Source: Larkinella insperata (GTDB lineage: Bacteria > Bacteroidota > Bacteroidia > Cytophagales > Spirosomataceae). Taken from it: 64,000 nt of DNA. Shown here piece by piece: positions 35,234-44,641 of the stretch. How positions within the stretch are numbered: position 1 is the stretch's first letter; every line of letters starts with the position of its first letter. Below the pieces are notes generated by a model that had not been told where the DNA came from, searched no databases, and worked only from the letters and a program-made list of their open reading frames with translations. The translations under genes and the position numbers were made by a program. The stretch is from positions 3,181,001 through 3,245,000 of the forward strand of contig NZ_CP110973.1 of the NCBI RefSeq assembly GCF_026248825.1, read 5' to 3'.

Positions 35234-35917
35234 ATGAACAAGATTCTCCTATTGATCGGCTGGCTGCTGACCAGCCTGACGTTTGCCCAAACTACGCAGA
35301 AACACCCCAAGACCTCCGGAAAAGACTGGAAACCGCTTTTTGCCGCCGACCTGTCCGATGCCGGTTTTCCGAAGGGAATCTGGAGCGTCGAAAGCGGTGT
35401 GCTGACCGCAACGGAAGACATTCCCATCTGGACGAAAAAGACCTACAAAAACTTCATTCTGGACCTGGAATTTAAAAATGCGACCGGTACCAACAGCGGG
35501 GTTTTCGTTTATTGCAGCGATACGGCCAATTTTATTCCAAACTCCGTTGAGATACAGATTGCCGATGATTACAGTGAGCAGTGGTCCAAAGCACCGGCTT
35601 CGTGGCAGTGCGGAGCGTTTTTTGGGCATAAACCCGCCGTTCGGCCCAGGGTCGTTAAACCGGCGGGGGAGTGGAACCGCTACACCATCACCTGCCAGGG
35701 CAAACACATCACGGTTTTGCTGAACGGGCAGTTGGTCAATGAAATCGACATGAGTCAGTGGACCTCCGGTAAAACCAACCCCGATGGTTCGGCCATTCCA
35801 AACTGGCTCAACAAACCCTGGGCTACGCTGCCCAACGAAGGAAACGTCGGTTTTCAGGGCAAGCACGCCGGAGCACCGATTTACTTCAGAAATATAAAGA
35901 TTAAGGAATTGAACTAA
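35234..35917 (+). CDS. Exported DUF1080 (3-keto-disaccharide hydrolase-like) protein
   Basis: 227 residues with a signal peptide (MNKILLLIGWLLTSLTFAQ). The single domain is a concanavalin-like sandwich of the DUF1080 family: WKPLFAADLSD, GIWSVESGVLTATEDIPIWT, NFILDLEFKNATGTNSGVF, EWNRYTITCQGKHITVLLNG, and GNVGFQGKHAGAPIYFRNIK. Members include 3-keto-glycoside hydrolases and laminarin- or glycan-associated proteins; which applies here is unknown. It stands alone between a divergent coiled-coil gene and the aquaporin gene. Confidence 0.88.
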   Translation: MNKILLLIGWLLTSLTFAQTTQKHPKTSGKDWKPLFAADLSDAGFPKGIWSVESGVLTATEDIPIWTKKTYKNFILDLEFKNATGTNSGVFVYCSDTANFIPNSVEIQIADDYSEQWSKAPASWQCGAFFGHKPAVRPRVVKPAGEWNRYTITCQGKHITVLLNGQLVNEIDMSQWTSGKTNPDGSAIPNWLNKPWATLPNEGNVGFQGKHAGAPIYFRNIKIKELN

Positions 35918-36037
35918 CCTTGACGGTATAAGTGGCTGCTTCCGGCGGGGACATACCGGCTTTCCTGTGACGCAATTCGGTTTTTAAGGTCAAAAGATTG
36001 GAAAAACAAAGCCTTTCTTTTAACTAAAAAACGAATT

Positions 36038-36742
36038 ATGAAAAAGTCGCTGGCTGAGTTGATCGGCACCTTTGCGCTGGTTTTCTTTGGATGCGGAGCC
36101 GCCGGTATCTCGGGAATTTCGGCAACCGGCCCCGCCGGTATCGGTCTGCTGGGCATTTCGCTTGCCTTTGGTCTGACGGTTGTCGTTATGGCGTACGCCA
36201 TCGGGCCAATCTCGGGCTGTCACATCAACCCCGCCATTACGGTTTCAATGCTGGTCGCAGGAAAAATCAAAACCAGCGAAGCCATTGGTTACATCATCGC
36301 GCAATTTGCGGGTGCAACGCTGGCTGCGGGCGTTTTGTACCTGATCGAAAGCGGAGCCCCGGGTTTCATGATGAAAGAATGGGCGTTGGGGGCCAACGGC
36401 TGGGGGCCGGGCTATCTGGCTGCCTACAACGCGACGTCTGCTTTCGTTGCGGAAACGGTGCTGACCTTTCTATTTCTGCTGGTCATTTTCAAGACAACTG
36501 CCAAATGGGGGAACAGCACCATGGCGGGGCTGGCCATCGGGTTTACGCTCGTCCTGATTCATCTGGTTGCGATTCCCATCACGGGTACGTCGGTAAACCC
36601 CGCGCGCAGCTTCGGACCGGCTGTATTTGCGGGCGGTCTGGCCGTGCAGCAACTGTGGCTGTTCATCGTGGCGCCGATTCTCGGCGGGGTGCTGGCGGCT
36701 CTGGTCTGGAAAGGGGTCTTTGAAGATGCCGTCGTGGCTTAG
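36038..36742 (+). CDS. aqpZ: Aquaporin Z-type MIP channel
   Basis: 234 residues with six predicted membrane helices and the two half-helix loops: HINPAIT and SVNPARSFGPAVF. The NPAR signature plus SFGPA matches water-selective aquaporins (AqpZ) more than glycerol facilitators, which carry NPARD. The N-terminus MKKSLAELIGTFALVFFGCG is canonical. It allows rapid water flow across the inner membrane. It is next to trehalose synthesis genes, fitting a shared osmotic role, though it is on the opposite strand and convergent with otsAB. Confidence 0.92.
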   Translation: MKKSLAELIGTFALVFFGCGAAGISGISATGPAGIGLLGISLAFGLTVVVMAYAIGPISGCHINPAITVSMLVAGKIKTSEAIGYIIAQFAGATLAAGVLYLIESGAPGFMMKEWALGANGWGPGYLAAYNATSAFVAETVLTFLFLLVIFKTTAKWGNSTMAGLAIGFTLVLIHLVAIPITGTSVNPARSFGPAVFAGGLAVQQLWLFIVAPILGGVLAALVWKGVFEDAVVA

Positions 36743-36789
36743 CGCCGATTGCCGGTGCCGTGATAAGATTTGTCGTTCTCACCTGCCTA

Positions 36790-36834
36790 ACCTGCCCGGG
36801 TTGCAACGGTTCGCCGTTTCGGTCCCGGGCAGGT
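36790..36834. terminator. Nested hairpin between aquaporin and otsAB genes
   Basis: ACCTGCCCGGG (36790-36800) pairs perfectly with CCCGGGCAGGT (36824-36834). Inside, AACGG-TTCG-CCGTT (36805-36818) forms a second stem with a UUCG tetraloop. There is no long T run. It lies between convergent genes and probably stops transcription or protects 3' ends from both sides. Confidence 0.65.
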
Positions 36835-36852
36835 CTGCGTTCAGCGGGGCGA

Positions 36853-39075
36853 TTACCAGGAACTGTTTGCCGACTCCGCCGAAAAGTCTTTCAATAGTCC
36901 GAGCACTTCTTCAACGCCCTCAAGCCGGTAGGCCGCGCTGGTAGGGCCGGGTCCGACCTTGACGGTGTACTGATTTTCCAGGGTCAGGGCCGAGAACATG
37001 TCTTCATCGGTGCGGTCGTCGCCGATGGCCAGCACAAAGTCGTAGGGGCGGGCCAGTGATAACTGCTTGGCAACCTTTCCTTTGTCGGTCTCGGTGCTTT
37101 TGATTTCGACTACACAATTGCCGTCGATCACCCGCAACTGATAAGGCAGTAAATTCTCCAGGGTGTTGATGAGCTCGCGGGAGCGGACAAAACCCGTTTC
37201 TGATTCGGAACTGCGGTAATGCCAGGCCAGCGAATGGCTTTTTTCCTCAATAAACGAACCCGGGCAGCGGGTAACAAAATCGACCAGAATAGGGTTGACG
37301 ATCTGTTTCCAGGAACCATCGTCCAGAATATCACGGCGCCAGAGTCCCTGCTGCTTGATGTATGAACCGTGTTCGGCTACCATGTCGATGGGCAGAAAAC
37401 CGAGCCATTCGTCGAGCGTCTGCTGGTCGCGCCCACTGATGATGACCACGTAATTTTCCCGGCGGCTGGCCAGCCGACCCAGAATATTGATGACCTCGGC
37501 GGGGGGAGATGCTTCCTCCGGCTTGGTTTTGTAGTTGACGAGGGTGCCGTCGTAATCGAGCAGCAAAAGCCGTGAGCGGGCCTGGGCGTAGCGTTCCTGA
37601 AGTGAAAAATCCACCTCGGAATTCAGCAGTAAGGGAGCCAATGGCGTGGGTTCTCTATTCTGTGTATTTTGCATAGTTAACAACGATTCAACAAAGCTGC
37701 TGGCCCATTTTTTTACGTCATACTCCTTCAGGCGTCGCTGCATGATGGCAATCCGGCGGGCCTGTTCTTCCGGCTCCATCTCGAGCGCCTGTTTCATTTT
37801 GTCGGCCACTTCGTTTTCGTCCATCGGATTGATGTGCAGGGCCGTACTGAGTTCGTTGGCGGCTCCGGTCATTTCGCTCAGGATCAGCACACCCTGGTGG
37901 TCTTTGCGGGCCGCCACAAATTCTTTCGCTACCAGGTTCATGCCGTCCCGGATGGGCGTAATCAGGGCCACGTCGCAGGCCGTGTAGAGCGCAAGCAGTT
38001 GCGGAAACGGCACCGAACCGTACCGGTAAACAATCGGCCGCCAGATCAGCGTCCCGTATTTCCCGTTGATTCGCCCGACGGCCTGCTCGATCATAACTTT
38101 CCGTTCGCCGTATTTCTGGATTTCGTCGCGTGATGGCACCACCACCAGAATAAAGGTCAGCCGTCCAATCCATTCCGGGTATTTCCGGAAAAAAGCCTCC
38201 AGTGCGTCCAGACGCTGCATGACTCCTTTGGTATAATCCAGCCGGTCGACCGAAAATATAATTTTGTTGTTCTGATAAGCAGTCTTCAACGCTTCCCGTT
38301 CCACAATAACATCCTCGTTGTCGTACGAATCATGGTACAGCGAGTAATTGATGCCGACCGGAAAAGAGTCCGATTGAATCAGCCGGTCCTGGTAATTGAT
38401 CTTCCAGATTTTGTGCTGAACGCCCAGGTTGATCTGGATCGATTGCAGAAAGTGAATGTTGTAATCGTTGGTGTGAAAACCGATCAGGTCGGCCCCCAGC
38501 AAGCCGGTTAAAAGGTACTCTTTTACTTTATAGGGCAGAATCCGAAGGATTTCATAGGAGGGAAACGGGATGTGCAGGAAATAGCCGATGGTGGCGTCGG
38601 GCTGTTTTTCCCGAATCAGCTTGGGTAACCCCATAAAATGATAATCGTGCACCCAGACGATATCCTGCGGTTGCAATAGTTGCGCGACGGTTTCGCTGAC
38701 GGCTTCGTTGGCTTTCTGGTAGGCAATAAAATCTCGTTCCTGGTAATCGACGTACGTTGAAAAATAGTGGAACAGCGGCCAGAGCACGGAATTGGAAAAA
38801 CCATTGTAGAAATCCTGCTGAATCTTGCGTTCCAGGAAAACCGGAACATACTCAAAATCGTCGTTTACCAGGTGCTGGTGTTTCTCCCAGGTCCGGCGGG
38901 AAAAATCGGCGCAACCAATCCAGATCGGTTTTTCCCGGGCTTCACTGAAGTCCAGCGATTTCATCGCCGTTACCAGCCCTCCGGCGGATGCTTTCACCGT
39001 TGTGCTGCCACCAGCGGTTTCAATGGAGAATGGTAAACGATACGATACGATAATCAGTCTGTTGTTGTTCTTCAT
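36853..39075 (-). CDS. otsAB: Bifunctional trehalose-6-phosphate synthase/phosphatase
   Basis: 740 residues in two domains. The N-terminal GT20 synthase (about 1-470) has WVHDYHFMGLP, DRLDYTKGV for UDP-glucose/glucose-6-phosphate binding, and RDGMNLVAKEFVAAR. The C-terminal HAD phosphatase (about 495-740) has LLLDYDGTLV with nucleophile Asp507 and Asp509, ISGRDQQTL, and GDDRTDEDMF. Together they convert UDP-glucose and glucose-6-phosphate to trehalose-6-phosphate and then trehalose. The fusion of OtsA and OtsB in one chain is found in Bacteroidota and eukaryotes. It lies downstream of treS on the same strand, but a strong terminator between suggests separate transcripts. Confidence 0.95.
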   Translation of the reverse strand: MKNNNRLIIVSYRLPFSIETAGGSTTVKASAGGLVTAMKSLDFSEAREKPIWIGCADFSRRTWEKHQHLVNDDFEYVPVFLERKIQQDFYNGFSNSVLWPLFHYFSTYVDYQERDFIAYQKANEAVSETVAQLLQPQDIVWVHDYHFMGLPKLIREKQPDATIGYFLHIPFPSYEILRILPYKVKEYLLTGLLGADLIGFHTNDYNIHFLQSIQINLGVQHKIWKINYQDRLIQSDSFPVGINYSLYHDSYDNEDVIVEREALKTAYQNNKIIFSVDRLDYTKGVMQRLDALEAFFRKYPEWIGRLTFILVVVPSRDEIQKYGERKVMIEQAVGRINGKYGTLIWRPIVYRYGSVPFPQLLALYTACDVALITPIRDGMNLVAKEFVAARKDHQGVLILSEMTGAANELSTALHINPMDENEVADKMKQALEMEPEEQARRIAIMQRRLKEYDVKKWASSFVESLLTMQNTQNREPTPLAPLLLNSEVDFSLQERYAQARSRLLLLDYDGTLVNYKTKPEEASPPAEVINILGRLASRRENYVVIISGRDQQTLDEWLGFLPIDMVAEHGSYIKQQGLWRRDILDDGSWKQIVNPILVDFVTRCPGSFIEEKSHSLAWHYRSSESETGFVRSRELINTLENLLPYQLRVIDGNCVVEIKSTETDKGKVAKQLSLARPYDFVLAIGDDRTDEDMFSALTLENQYTVKVGPGPTSAAYRLEGVEEVLGLLKDFSAESANSSW

Positions 39076-39294
39076 AGCGGGAGCGGATAGGTTCTCGGTT
39101 TACGGCTTTTGGGCAGATAAGCAGCCCGGCGGATTGGCGTTCCTGAACTGTAAACTGAGTACCGTAAACTAGTTTACGAATGACGTTGGGCACTTAATGA
39201 TAAGGCTATTTACGGCAGAATGGTTCGAAAAAAAAAGATTAGAGAAATTCTAATCCGGTCGGTAGCCGTGAAAGGAGTAGCAAAACGTATCCGT

Positions 39295-39347
39295 AAAAAT
39301 CTGGTACACAGCTACGTCAGAACGGGGCTGACGTAGCTGTGTACCAG
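39295..39347 (-). terminator. Intrinsic terminator of the treS gene
   Basis: A perfect 20-bp inverted repeat (39301-39320 with 39328-39347) with a 7-nt loop. On the minus strand the stem is followed by ATTTTT (39295-39300). It lies 11 bp after the treS stop. Confidence 0.92.
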
Positions 39348-39358
39348 CAATGGCAAGT

Positions 39359-42300
39359 TTACTCAATAATCGACTTCAGCAGCCGAACCGGAACCAGCGC
39401 CTGCGCCGGGCGGTTCTTAAGCTCATAATTCAGGTCCGAAATGGCTCTTTCCAGCAGATACGTTTCCAGCATCACCTGAAAATCTTCCTTGTTCTTCGGA
39501 AAGAAATCGGTTCCTTCTACCGTCTCAAGATAAGCCTTCAGGAAGATTTCGCCCATCTGGTAGGCCCACAAGTCGGCAAACGACAGCATATTTTTAACCT
39601 CTTCTTTCGGGACCTGACTTGTGGCAAAAAAGCCCTCGTAGGCGACGTAGTAGAACGACCGGATCATGGCGGCCACATCCCGCAACGGCGACCGTTTGAT
39701 TCGTCGGGTGCTGACACTCTGCTGCGGGTTGCCGCCAAAATCCTGAATGGCCAGGTCTTTGCCTGTCAGCAGCACCTGCGCCAGGTGATAATTGCCGTGA
39801 ATCCGAATTTTCAGCGCATCGAATTTGTGAGAGTAAATCCGTTTGAAAGCGGTCAGCATCTCCTGTTTTTTACCCAGAATCGGGGCAATTTCCTGCTGAA
39901 GATCCGGCAATAAACCGTTCAGATTATGATCGAGAACCTGATACGTTTCGCGAACGAGCGACTGCATTCCGGAGAACAGCGAACGCTGGTAGTGCAGCGA
40001 GAAGGCTTCGGGAGCGAAATCCTTCAGGGTGGTGTTCGCCAGCGCCAGGTGCAACTGGCCGGTACGGATGCCCAGCAGACGGGCCTGTTCCGAAGCCGTT
40101 CCGCCGAGCAGTTCGCGGCAGTTGGGCGACAGGTCCTCGAAGCTCATCGGGTCCGTCCAGCTTCCCTGCCGGCAGATGCTCGACAGCGTGTCTTTGCTGC
40201 GGGCCAGAATCCGCTCGATGTAGTTGTGAATCCGTTCGAGCATGAAGCTGTGGCCGTCCCCGTGGTTTTCGATCATTTCTTCAATCATACCCAGGGCCAC
40301 AGTTCCTTTTTCCGACTGCCACTCAATGGTTCCGACAAACGTCGGAGCATATTCAAAGTTGGCCTCTTCGGTCAGATACCGGCTTATTTCAACGTCGGAA
40401 TTGCTGTTCCAGTCCACTTTCCGGTACATCTTCAGGAAAAAGCGGTTGTCGTAGGTAATCGCCGTGTAATCCCGGTCGGCGGTGTGCACTTTCGATTTGG
40501 GCTCGTCGGTTTTCGGATCGTAGTTGCGAAGAGGACCGTTCGCCGAGAAAACAAGTTTGCCTTTCTGAGCCGGAATCGATTGGCTGGCAACCAGATTGGC
40601 AAACAGCAATTGATGGAGTCGGGTCGTAAACAAAGCATCGCACAGCAAGCCTTCTTCTTCGCCGAGTTTCATCTGCGCGAGCACGGCCTGCGGATTGCTG
40701 GCTGTAATCTGACTCGCCCGTTCGCCCTGCACGAACGTGACCGGAATCTGGTACAGTTCGGGCATTCCCTGTTCGTACGTCACTTCAATCAGCAGCAGCG
40801 TACCCTTTTTGTCGGCCAGCCCGACAACGGCCTGGTCGGTAATGGCAATGCCCTCGATGGTGCGGCCTTTGCCGATAAACCAGTGAGCTTTCTCCAGATA
40901 AACCGGGAGAATTTCGTTTTCCAGTTTGACCCGGGCCCGGTTTTGCGTCAGATCCTCCCATTTTGCCAGCGTCAGCTCGGGCGTATTTCCCAAATCGGCT
41001 TCTGGGTGTACTTTCTGGAGCGTAAACCACTGATAGTCATACGGTGCCAGCGTAAACGGATAAGTGTGTTCGTCTTTAATAACCGGGAAACGGTTTTTGC
41101 TGAACACCTCCACGGGCCGGTACCCTTTGTAATCAATCAGGTCAATTTCCGCCGGTTGCGAGTGTTTCGACAGGTTGACCACGATCAGCAGCGTTTCGTC
41201 TTCGTAGGTGCGGGTGTAGGCCAGCACTTTAGGGTTCTCGACGTTCAGAAACTTCAGGTCGCCCCGGCCGAACGCCTTGTGCCGCTTCCGCATATTAATC
41301 ATGCGCTTCGTAAACCACAGCAGCGAAGATGTATTCTGCCACTGCGTTTCCACGTTGACGGCTTCGTAGTGATAAGCCGGATCGAGAATGACCGGCAAGT
41401 ACAATTTTTGCGGGTTGGTCACCGAAAAACCGGCGTTCCGGTCGGGCGTCCACTGCATGGGGGTCCGCACCCCGTCGCGGTCGCCGAGGTAGACGTTATC
41501 GCCCATGCCAATTTCGTCGCCGTAGTAGAGGACCGGGGTACCCGCCAGCGAAAACAGCAGGCTGTTCAGGAGTTCGATTTTGCGCCGGTCGTTGTCCATC
41601 AGCGGAGCCAGCCGGTGCCGAATACCCAGGTTAATCCGGGCTTTCGGGTTTTTGGCGTACATCTTGTACATATAATCCCGCTCGTCGTCGGTCACCATTT
41701 CAAGCGTCAGCTCATCGTGGTTGCGCAGGAAAATAGCCCACTGGCAGGTTTCCGGAATCTCGGGCGTCTGGTCGAAAATGTCGGTGATCGGATACCGGTC
41801 TTCCATCTGTACCGCCATGAACATGCGCGGCATCACCGGAAAATGGTAGTTCATGTGGCACTCGTCACCGTCGCCGAAATACGAAGCTGAATCTTCGGGC
41901 CACATGTTGGCTTCGGCCAGGAAAACGGTTCCCGGAAAATTATCATCGACGTGTTTACGGAGTTTTTTCAGGAAATCGTGCGTTTCGGGCAGGTTTTCGC
42001 CGTTGGTCCCTTCGCGCTCGTAGAGATAGGGCACGGCATCGAGCCGGAAGCCGTCGACGCCCATCGAGCACCAGTAATCCAGAATCTTCATGACCTCTTC
42101 CTGCACCAGCGGGCTGTCGTAGTTCAAGTCGGGCTGGTGGTGGAAAAACCGGTGCCAGTAGTATTGCTGCGCCACCGGGTCCCAGGTCCAGTTGGAGGCT
42201 TCAAAGTCCTGGAAGATAATCCGGACGTCCTTGTACTGGGTCGGGTCGTCAGTCCAGACATAATAATCCCGTTCCGGCGAACCTTTCGGCGCCCGGCGGG

Positions 42301-42667
42301 CCCGCTGAAACCAGGGGTGTTGGTCGGAGGTGTGGTTGATAACCAGCTCCGTAATAACTTTCAGGTTACGGTTGTGGGCTTCCTGGAGAAACTGCTGGAA
42401 CTGCTCAATGTTGCCGTACGACGGGTTGATGCTGTAGTAGTCGGCAATGTCGTAACCGTCGTCGCGCAGCGGAGAAGGGTAGAAGGGAAGCACCCAGATG
42501 GCCGTTACGCCCAAATCCTGTAGGTAATCCAGCTTTTCGAGCAGACCCTGAAAATCGCCGATCCCGTCGCCGTTGCTATCGCGGAAGGCTTTAATGTGTA
42601 ATTCGTAAATGATGGCATCCTTGTACCAATGGAGTTTGTCGTCTAAAGCTGTTTTCTGTGTTGCCAT
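39359..42667 (-). CDS. treS: Trehalose synthase fused to a maltokinase-like domain
   Basis: 1102 residues. Residues 1-550 are a GH13 trehalose synthase with FRDSNGDGIGDFQGL, GVDGFRLDAV (nucleophile Asp210), FLAEANMWPED (Glu252) and FLRNHDELT (Asp318), interconverting maltose and trehalose. Residues 570-1102 resemble maltokinase (Mak/Pep2), with the N-cap and the kinase fold ending in RRIKRSPLRDVAAMIRSFYY. In the kinase half the catalytic loop reads IHGNYHLAQ (Asn959), where the family usually has HGDYHLGQ. The metal loop is QDFGGNP (Asp976) where DFEGEP is usual, so phosphorylation of maltose may be weak or lost. It is divergent from the trehalase gene, sharing a 276-bp spacer. Confidence 0.93.
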   Translation of the reverse strand: MATQKTALDDKLHWYKDAIIYELHIKAFRDSNGDGIGDFQGLLEKLDYLQDLGVTAIWVLPFYPSPLRDDGYDIADYYSINPSYGNIEQFQQFLQEAHNRNLKVITELVINHTSDQHPWFQRARRAPKGSPERDYYVWTDDPTQYKDVRIIFQDFEASNWTWDPVAQQYYWHRFFHHQPDLNYDSPLVQEEVMKILDYWCSMGVDGFRLDAVPYLYEREGTNGENLPETHDFLKKLRKHVDDNFPGTVFLAEANMWPEDSASYFGDGDECHMNYHFPVMPRMFMAVQMEDRYPITDIFDQTPEIPETCQWAIFLRNHDELTLEMVTDDERDYMYKMYAKNPKARINLGIRHRLAPLMDNDRRKIELLNSLLFSLAGTPVLYYGDEIGMGDNVYLGDRDGVRTPMQWTPDRNAGFSVTNPQKLYLPVILDPAYHYEAVNVETQWQNTSSLLWFTKRMINMRKRHKAFGRGDLKFLNVENPKVLAYTRTYEDETLLIVVNLSKHSQPAEIDLIDYKGYRPVEVFSKNRFPVIKDEHTYPFTLAPYDYQWFTLQKVHPEADLGNTPELTLAKWEDLTQNRARVKLENEILPVYLEKAHWFIGKGRTIEGIAITDQAVVGLADKKGTLLLIEVTYEQGMPELYQIPVTFVQGERASQITASNPQAVLAQMKLGEEEGLLCDALFTTRLHQLLFANLVASQSIPAQKGKLVFSANGPLRNYDPKTDEPKSKVHTADRDYTAITYDNRFFLKMYRKVDWNSNSDVEISRYLTEEANFEYAPTFVGTIEWQSEKGTVALGMIEEMIENHGDGHSFMLERIHNYIERILARSKDTLSSICRQGSWTDPMSFEDLSPNCRELLGGTASEQARLLGIRTGQLHLALANTTLKDFAPEAFSLHYQRSLFSGMQSLVRETYQVLDHNLNGLLPDLQQEIAPILGKKQEMLTAFKRIYSHKFDALKIRIHGNYHLAQVLLTGKDLAIQDFGGNPQQSVSTRRIKRSPLRDVAAMIRSFYYVAYEGFFATSQVPKEEVKNMLSFADLWAYQMGEIFLKAYLETVEGTDFFPKNKEDFQVMLETYLLERAISDLNYELKNRPAQALVPVRLLKSIIE

Positions 42668-42943
42668 GTTTTATTCGTCAAAAATCCCGGTTAATCTGAC
42701 TGGAGTTGCCCGCCAGGAAGCGGTGCTTATTCAATCAAACTTTTACGGCAACCAGATGTTTTACAGAACCGCGAATTGCAGCGGAACAGTCCCGCCAACG
42801 GCAACGCATTGGCGAAAAAGCCTTTCCCAACCCCGTCAGGGATTGCCATTGGAGAATTCCGAACGTCGAGCGGGGTTGGATCGCAACCCCGGCGGGATGG
42901 AAGGGTGTAAACCACCGGGCTACTTCCGGAGTTGATAAAGGGT

Positions 42944-44500
42944 ATGAAAGAGCCCAAAACCGTTACCCCACCCGCTTACCAGATGCCCCCTGCTCCGGAC
43001 GAATTGTTCGGCGATCTTTTTCTGGATGTTCAGTTGAGCCGGATTTTCCCAGATTCGAAAACGTTTGTCGACTGTGTGCCGCGCATGGCCCCCGAAGCGA
43101 TTCTGACGCTGTATCAATCGGAGAAAAACAAGCCGGACTTTTCCCTGCTGGATTTTGTGCATCAGCATTTTACCGTGCCCGTATCCACAACATCCGGTTT
43201 TACCAGCGATCCAACGCAATCAACCAGCGACCACATCGAACGGCTTTGGGAGGTTCTCACGCGCGCCCCGGACGCCGTCGTGGAGGGAAGTTCGCGGCTG
43301 CCGCTGCCGCGCCCGTACATTGTGCCGGGCGGACGGTTTCGCGAGATTTTTTACTGGGACACCTATTTTACCATGCTGGGTTTGAAGCTGGCCGGACGAA
43401 CCGACCTGATCCGAAACATGGTGGATAACTTCGCTTATCTAATTGACACCTACGGTTTTATTCCGAACGGAAACCGGACGTATTTCCTCACCCGCTCCCA
43501 ACCGCCGGTGTTTGCGCTGATGCTTCAACTGCTGGCCGAAACGGATGGTCCCGACGTCTGGACGCGCTACCTGCCCCATCTTCAGCAGGAATATACCTTC
43601 TGGATGCAGCAGGCTGAAAGCGGCACAAGCCGGGCCATAACCCTGCCAGACGGGGCAATACTGAACCGGTATTATGACCCAACGTCCCGGCCCCGGGCGG
43701 AAGCATACTACAAGGAGTGGGAACTGACGGAAACGGCCCGGACTGCCGGTGTTGAACCCCGTGCGCTCTACGGGCATCTGCGGGCGGCCTGCGAGTCGGG
43801 CTGGGATTTCAGCAGCCGCTGGTTTGGCAAGGATGAAACCATCGTGAACACCAACGCGGGCGACCTGCTGCCGGTGGATCTGAACTGCATCCTGTATTTC
43901 CTCGAGCAGACGCTGCGGGATGGGTACCGGCAGCAGGGCCAGACGCAGCAAGCCGGGCAATTTGACAAACTTGCCGAAAACCGTAAAAAAGCCATTCACC
44001 AGATTTTCTGGGATGAACACCAGCAGTTTTTCGTCGATTACAACCTGGTAAGCCAGCAGCGCACCGAGGCCCTGACGCTGGCGGCTGCTTTTCCGCTTTT
44101 CTTTCGACTGGCCTCGCCCGAGCAGGCCCGGGCCGTTCACGACCGGCTGCGGGCGGATTTTCTGCAAACGGGCGGCTGGGTAACTACGCTGGTCCGCTCC
44201 GGGCAGCAGTGGGACTCACCCAACGGCTGGGCTCCGTTGCAGTGGATCGTTTACAAAGGGTTGATGAACTACGGCTTTACGGAAACCGCTACCGCCGGGT
44301 GCGACCGCTGGCTGGCTCTGAACGACCGGGTTTTTCGGGAAACCGGCAAGATGATGGAAAAATATAATGTGGTGGACGATGTGCTGACGGCGGGCGGGGG
44401 AGCCTACCCCAACCAGGACGGTTTTGGCTGGACCAACGGCGTCTACCTGCAACTGATGCACGAAAAGGCCGTATTGGAAGCCGGGAAACGTTCGCAGTAG
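42944..44500 (+). CDS. treF: Cytoplasmic alpha,alpha-trehalase, GH37
   Basis: 518 residues, no signal peptide. It carries both trehalase signatures: PGGRFREIFYWDTYF and QWDSPNGWAPLQW. Catalytic residues by family comparison are Asp288 in ESGWDFSSRWF (acid) and Glu472 in MMEKYNVVDD (base). The Gly-rich lid GGGAYPNQDGFGWTNGV is intact. It hydrolyses trehalose to two glucose, inverting. ATG 42944 is preferred over a TTG four codons upstream. Its location next to divergent treS and otsAB allows the cell to make and remove trehalose from one locus; lack of export argues for turnover of the internal pool. Confidence 0.95.
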   Translation: MKEPKTVTPPAYQMPPAPDELFGDLFLDVQLSRIFPDSKTFVDCVPRMAPEAILTLYQSEKNKPDFSLLDFVHQHFTVPVSTTSGFTSDPTQSTSDHIERLWEVLTRAPDAVVEGSSRLPLPRPYIVPGGRFREIFYWDTYFTMLGLKLAGRTDLIRNMVDNFAYLIDTYGFIPNGNRTYFLTRSQPPVFALMLQLLAETDGPDVWTRYLPHLQQEYTFWMQQAESGTSRAITLPDGAILNRYYDPTSRPRAEAYYKEWELTETARTAGVEPRALYGHLRAACESGWDFSSRWFGKDETIVNTNAGDLLPVDLNCILYFLEQTLRDGYRQQGQTQQAGQFDKLAENRKKAIHQIFWDEHQQFFVDYNLVSQQRTEALTLAAAFPLFFRLASPEQARAVHDRLRADFLQTGGWVTTLVRSGQQWDSPNGWAPLQWIVYKGLMNYGFTETATAGCDRWLALNDRVFRETGKMMEKYNVVDDVLTAGGGAYPNQDGFGWTNGVYLQLMHEKAVLEAGKRSQ

Positions 44501-44508
44501 ATGGAAAG

Positions 44509-44544
44509 AACCGGCTGGCTTGAAGCCGGTAGAGACGGTTTTTT
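44509..44544 (+). terminator. Terminator after trehalase gene
   Basis: ACCGGCT (44510-44516) pairs with AGCCGGT (44524-44530), with an alternative AACCG/CGGTT pairing that ends directly in a T6 run (44539-44544). Confidence 0.65.
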
Positions 44545-44641
44545 GCCTCACATTACACAACCTTTACAGAAAATTCGCTGATATGTCAGAAAGGGTTGCT
44601 TATTTTGCATCTGTTTGGTCTACTGACTACCGTCAAATTCT

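Noticed and set aside
39926..41890. A 654-codon open frame on the plus strand inside treS
   Set aside because: It is exactly antisense to conserved GH13/maltokinase sequence, has Arg/Val/Gln/Phe-rich low-complexity composition and no recognisable domain. It is a by-product of codon bias.
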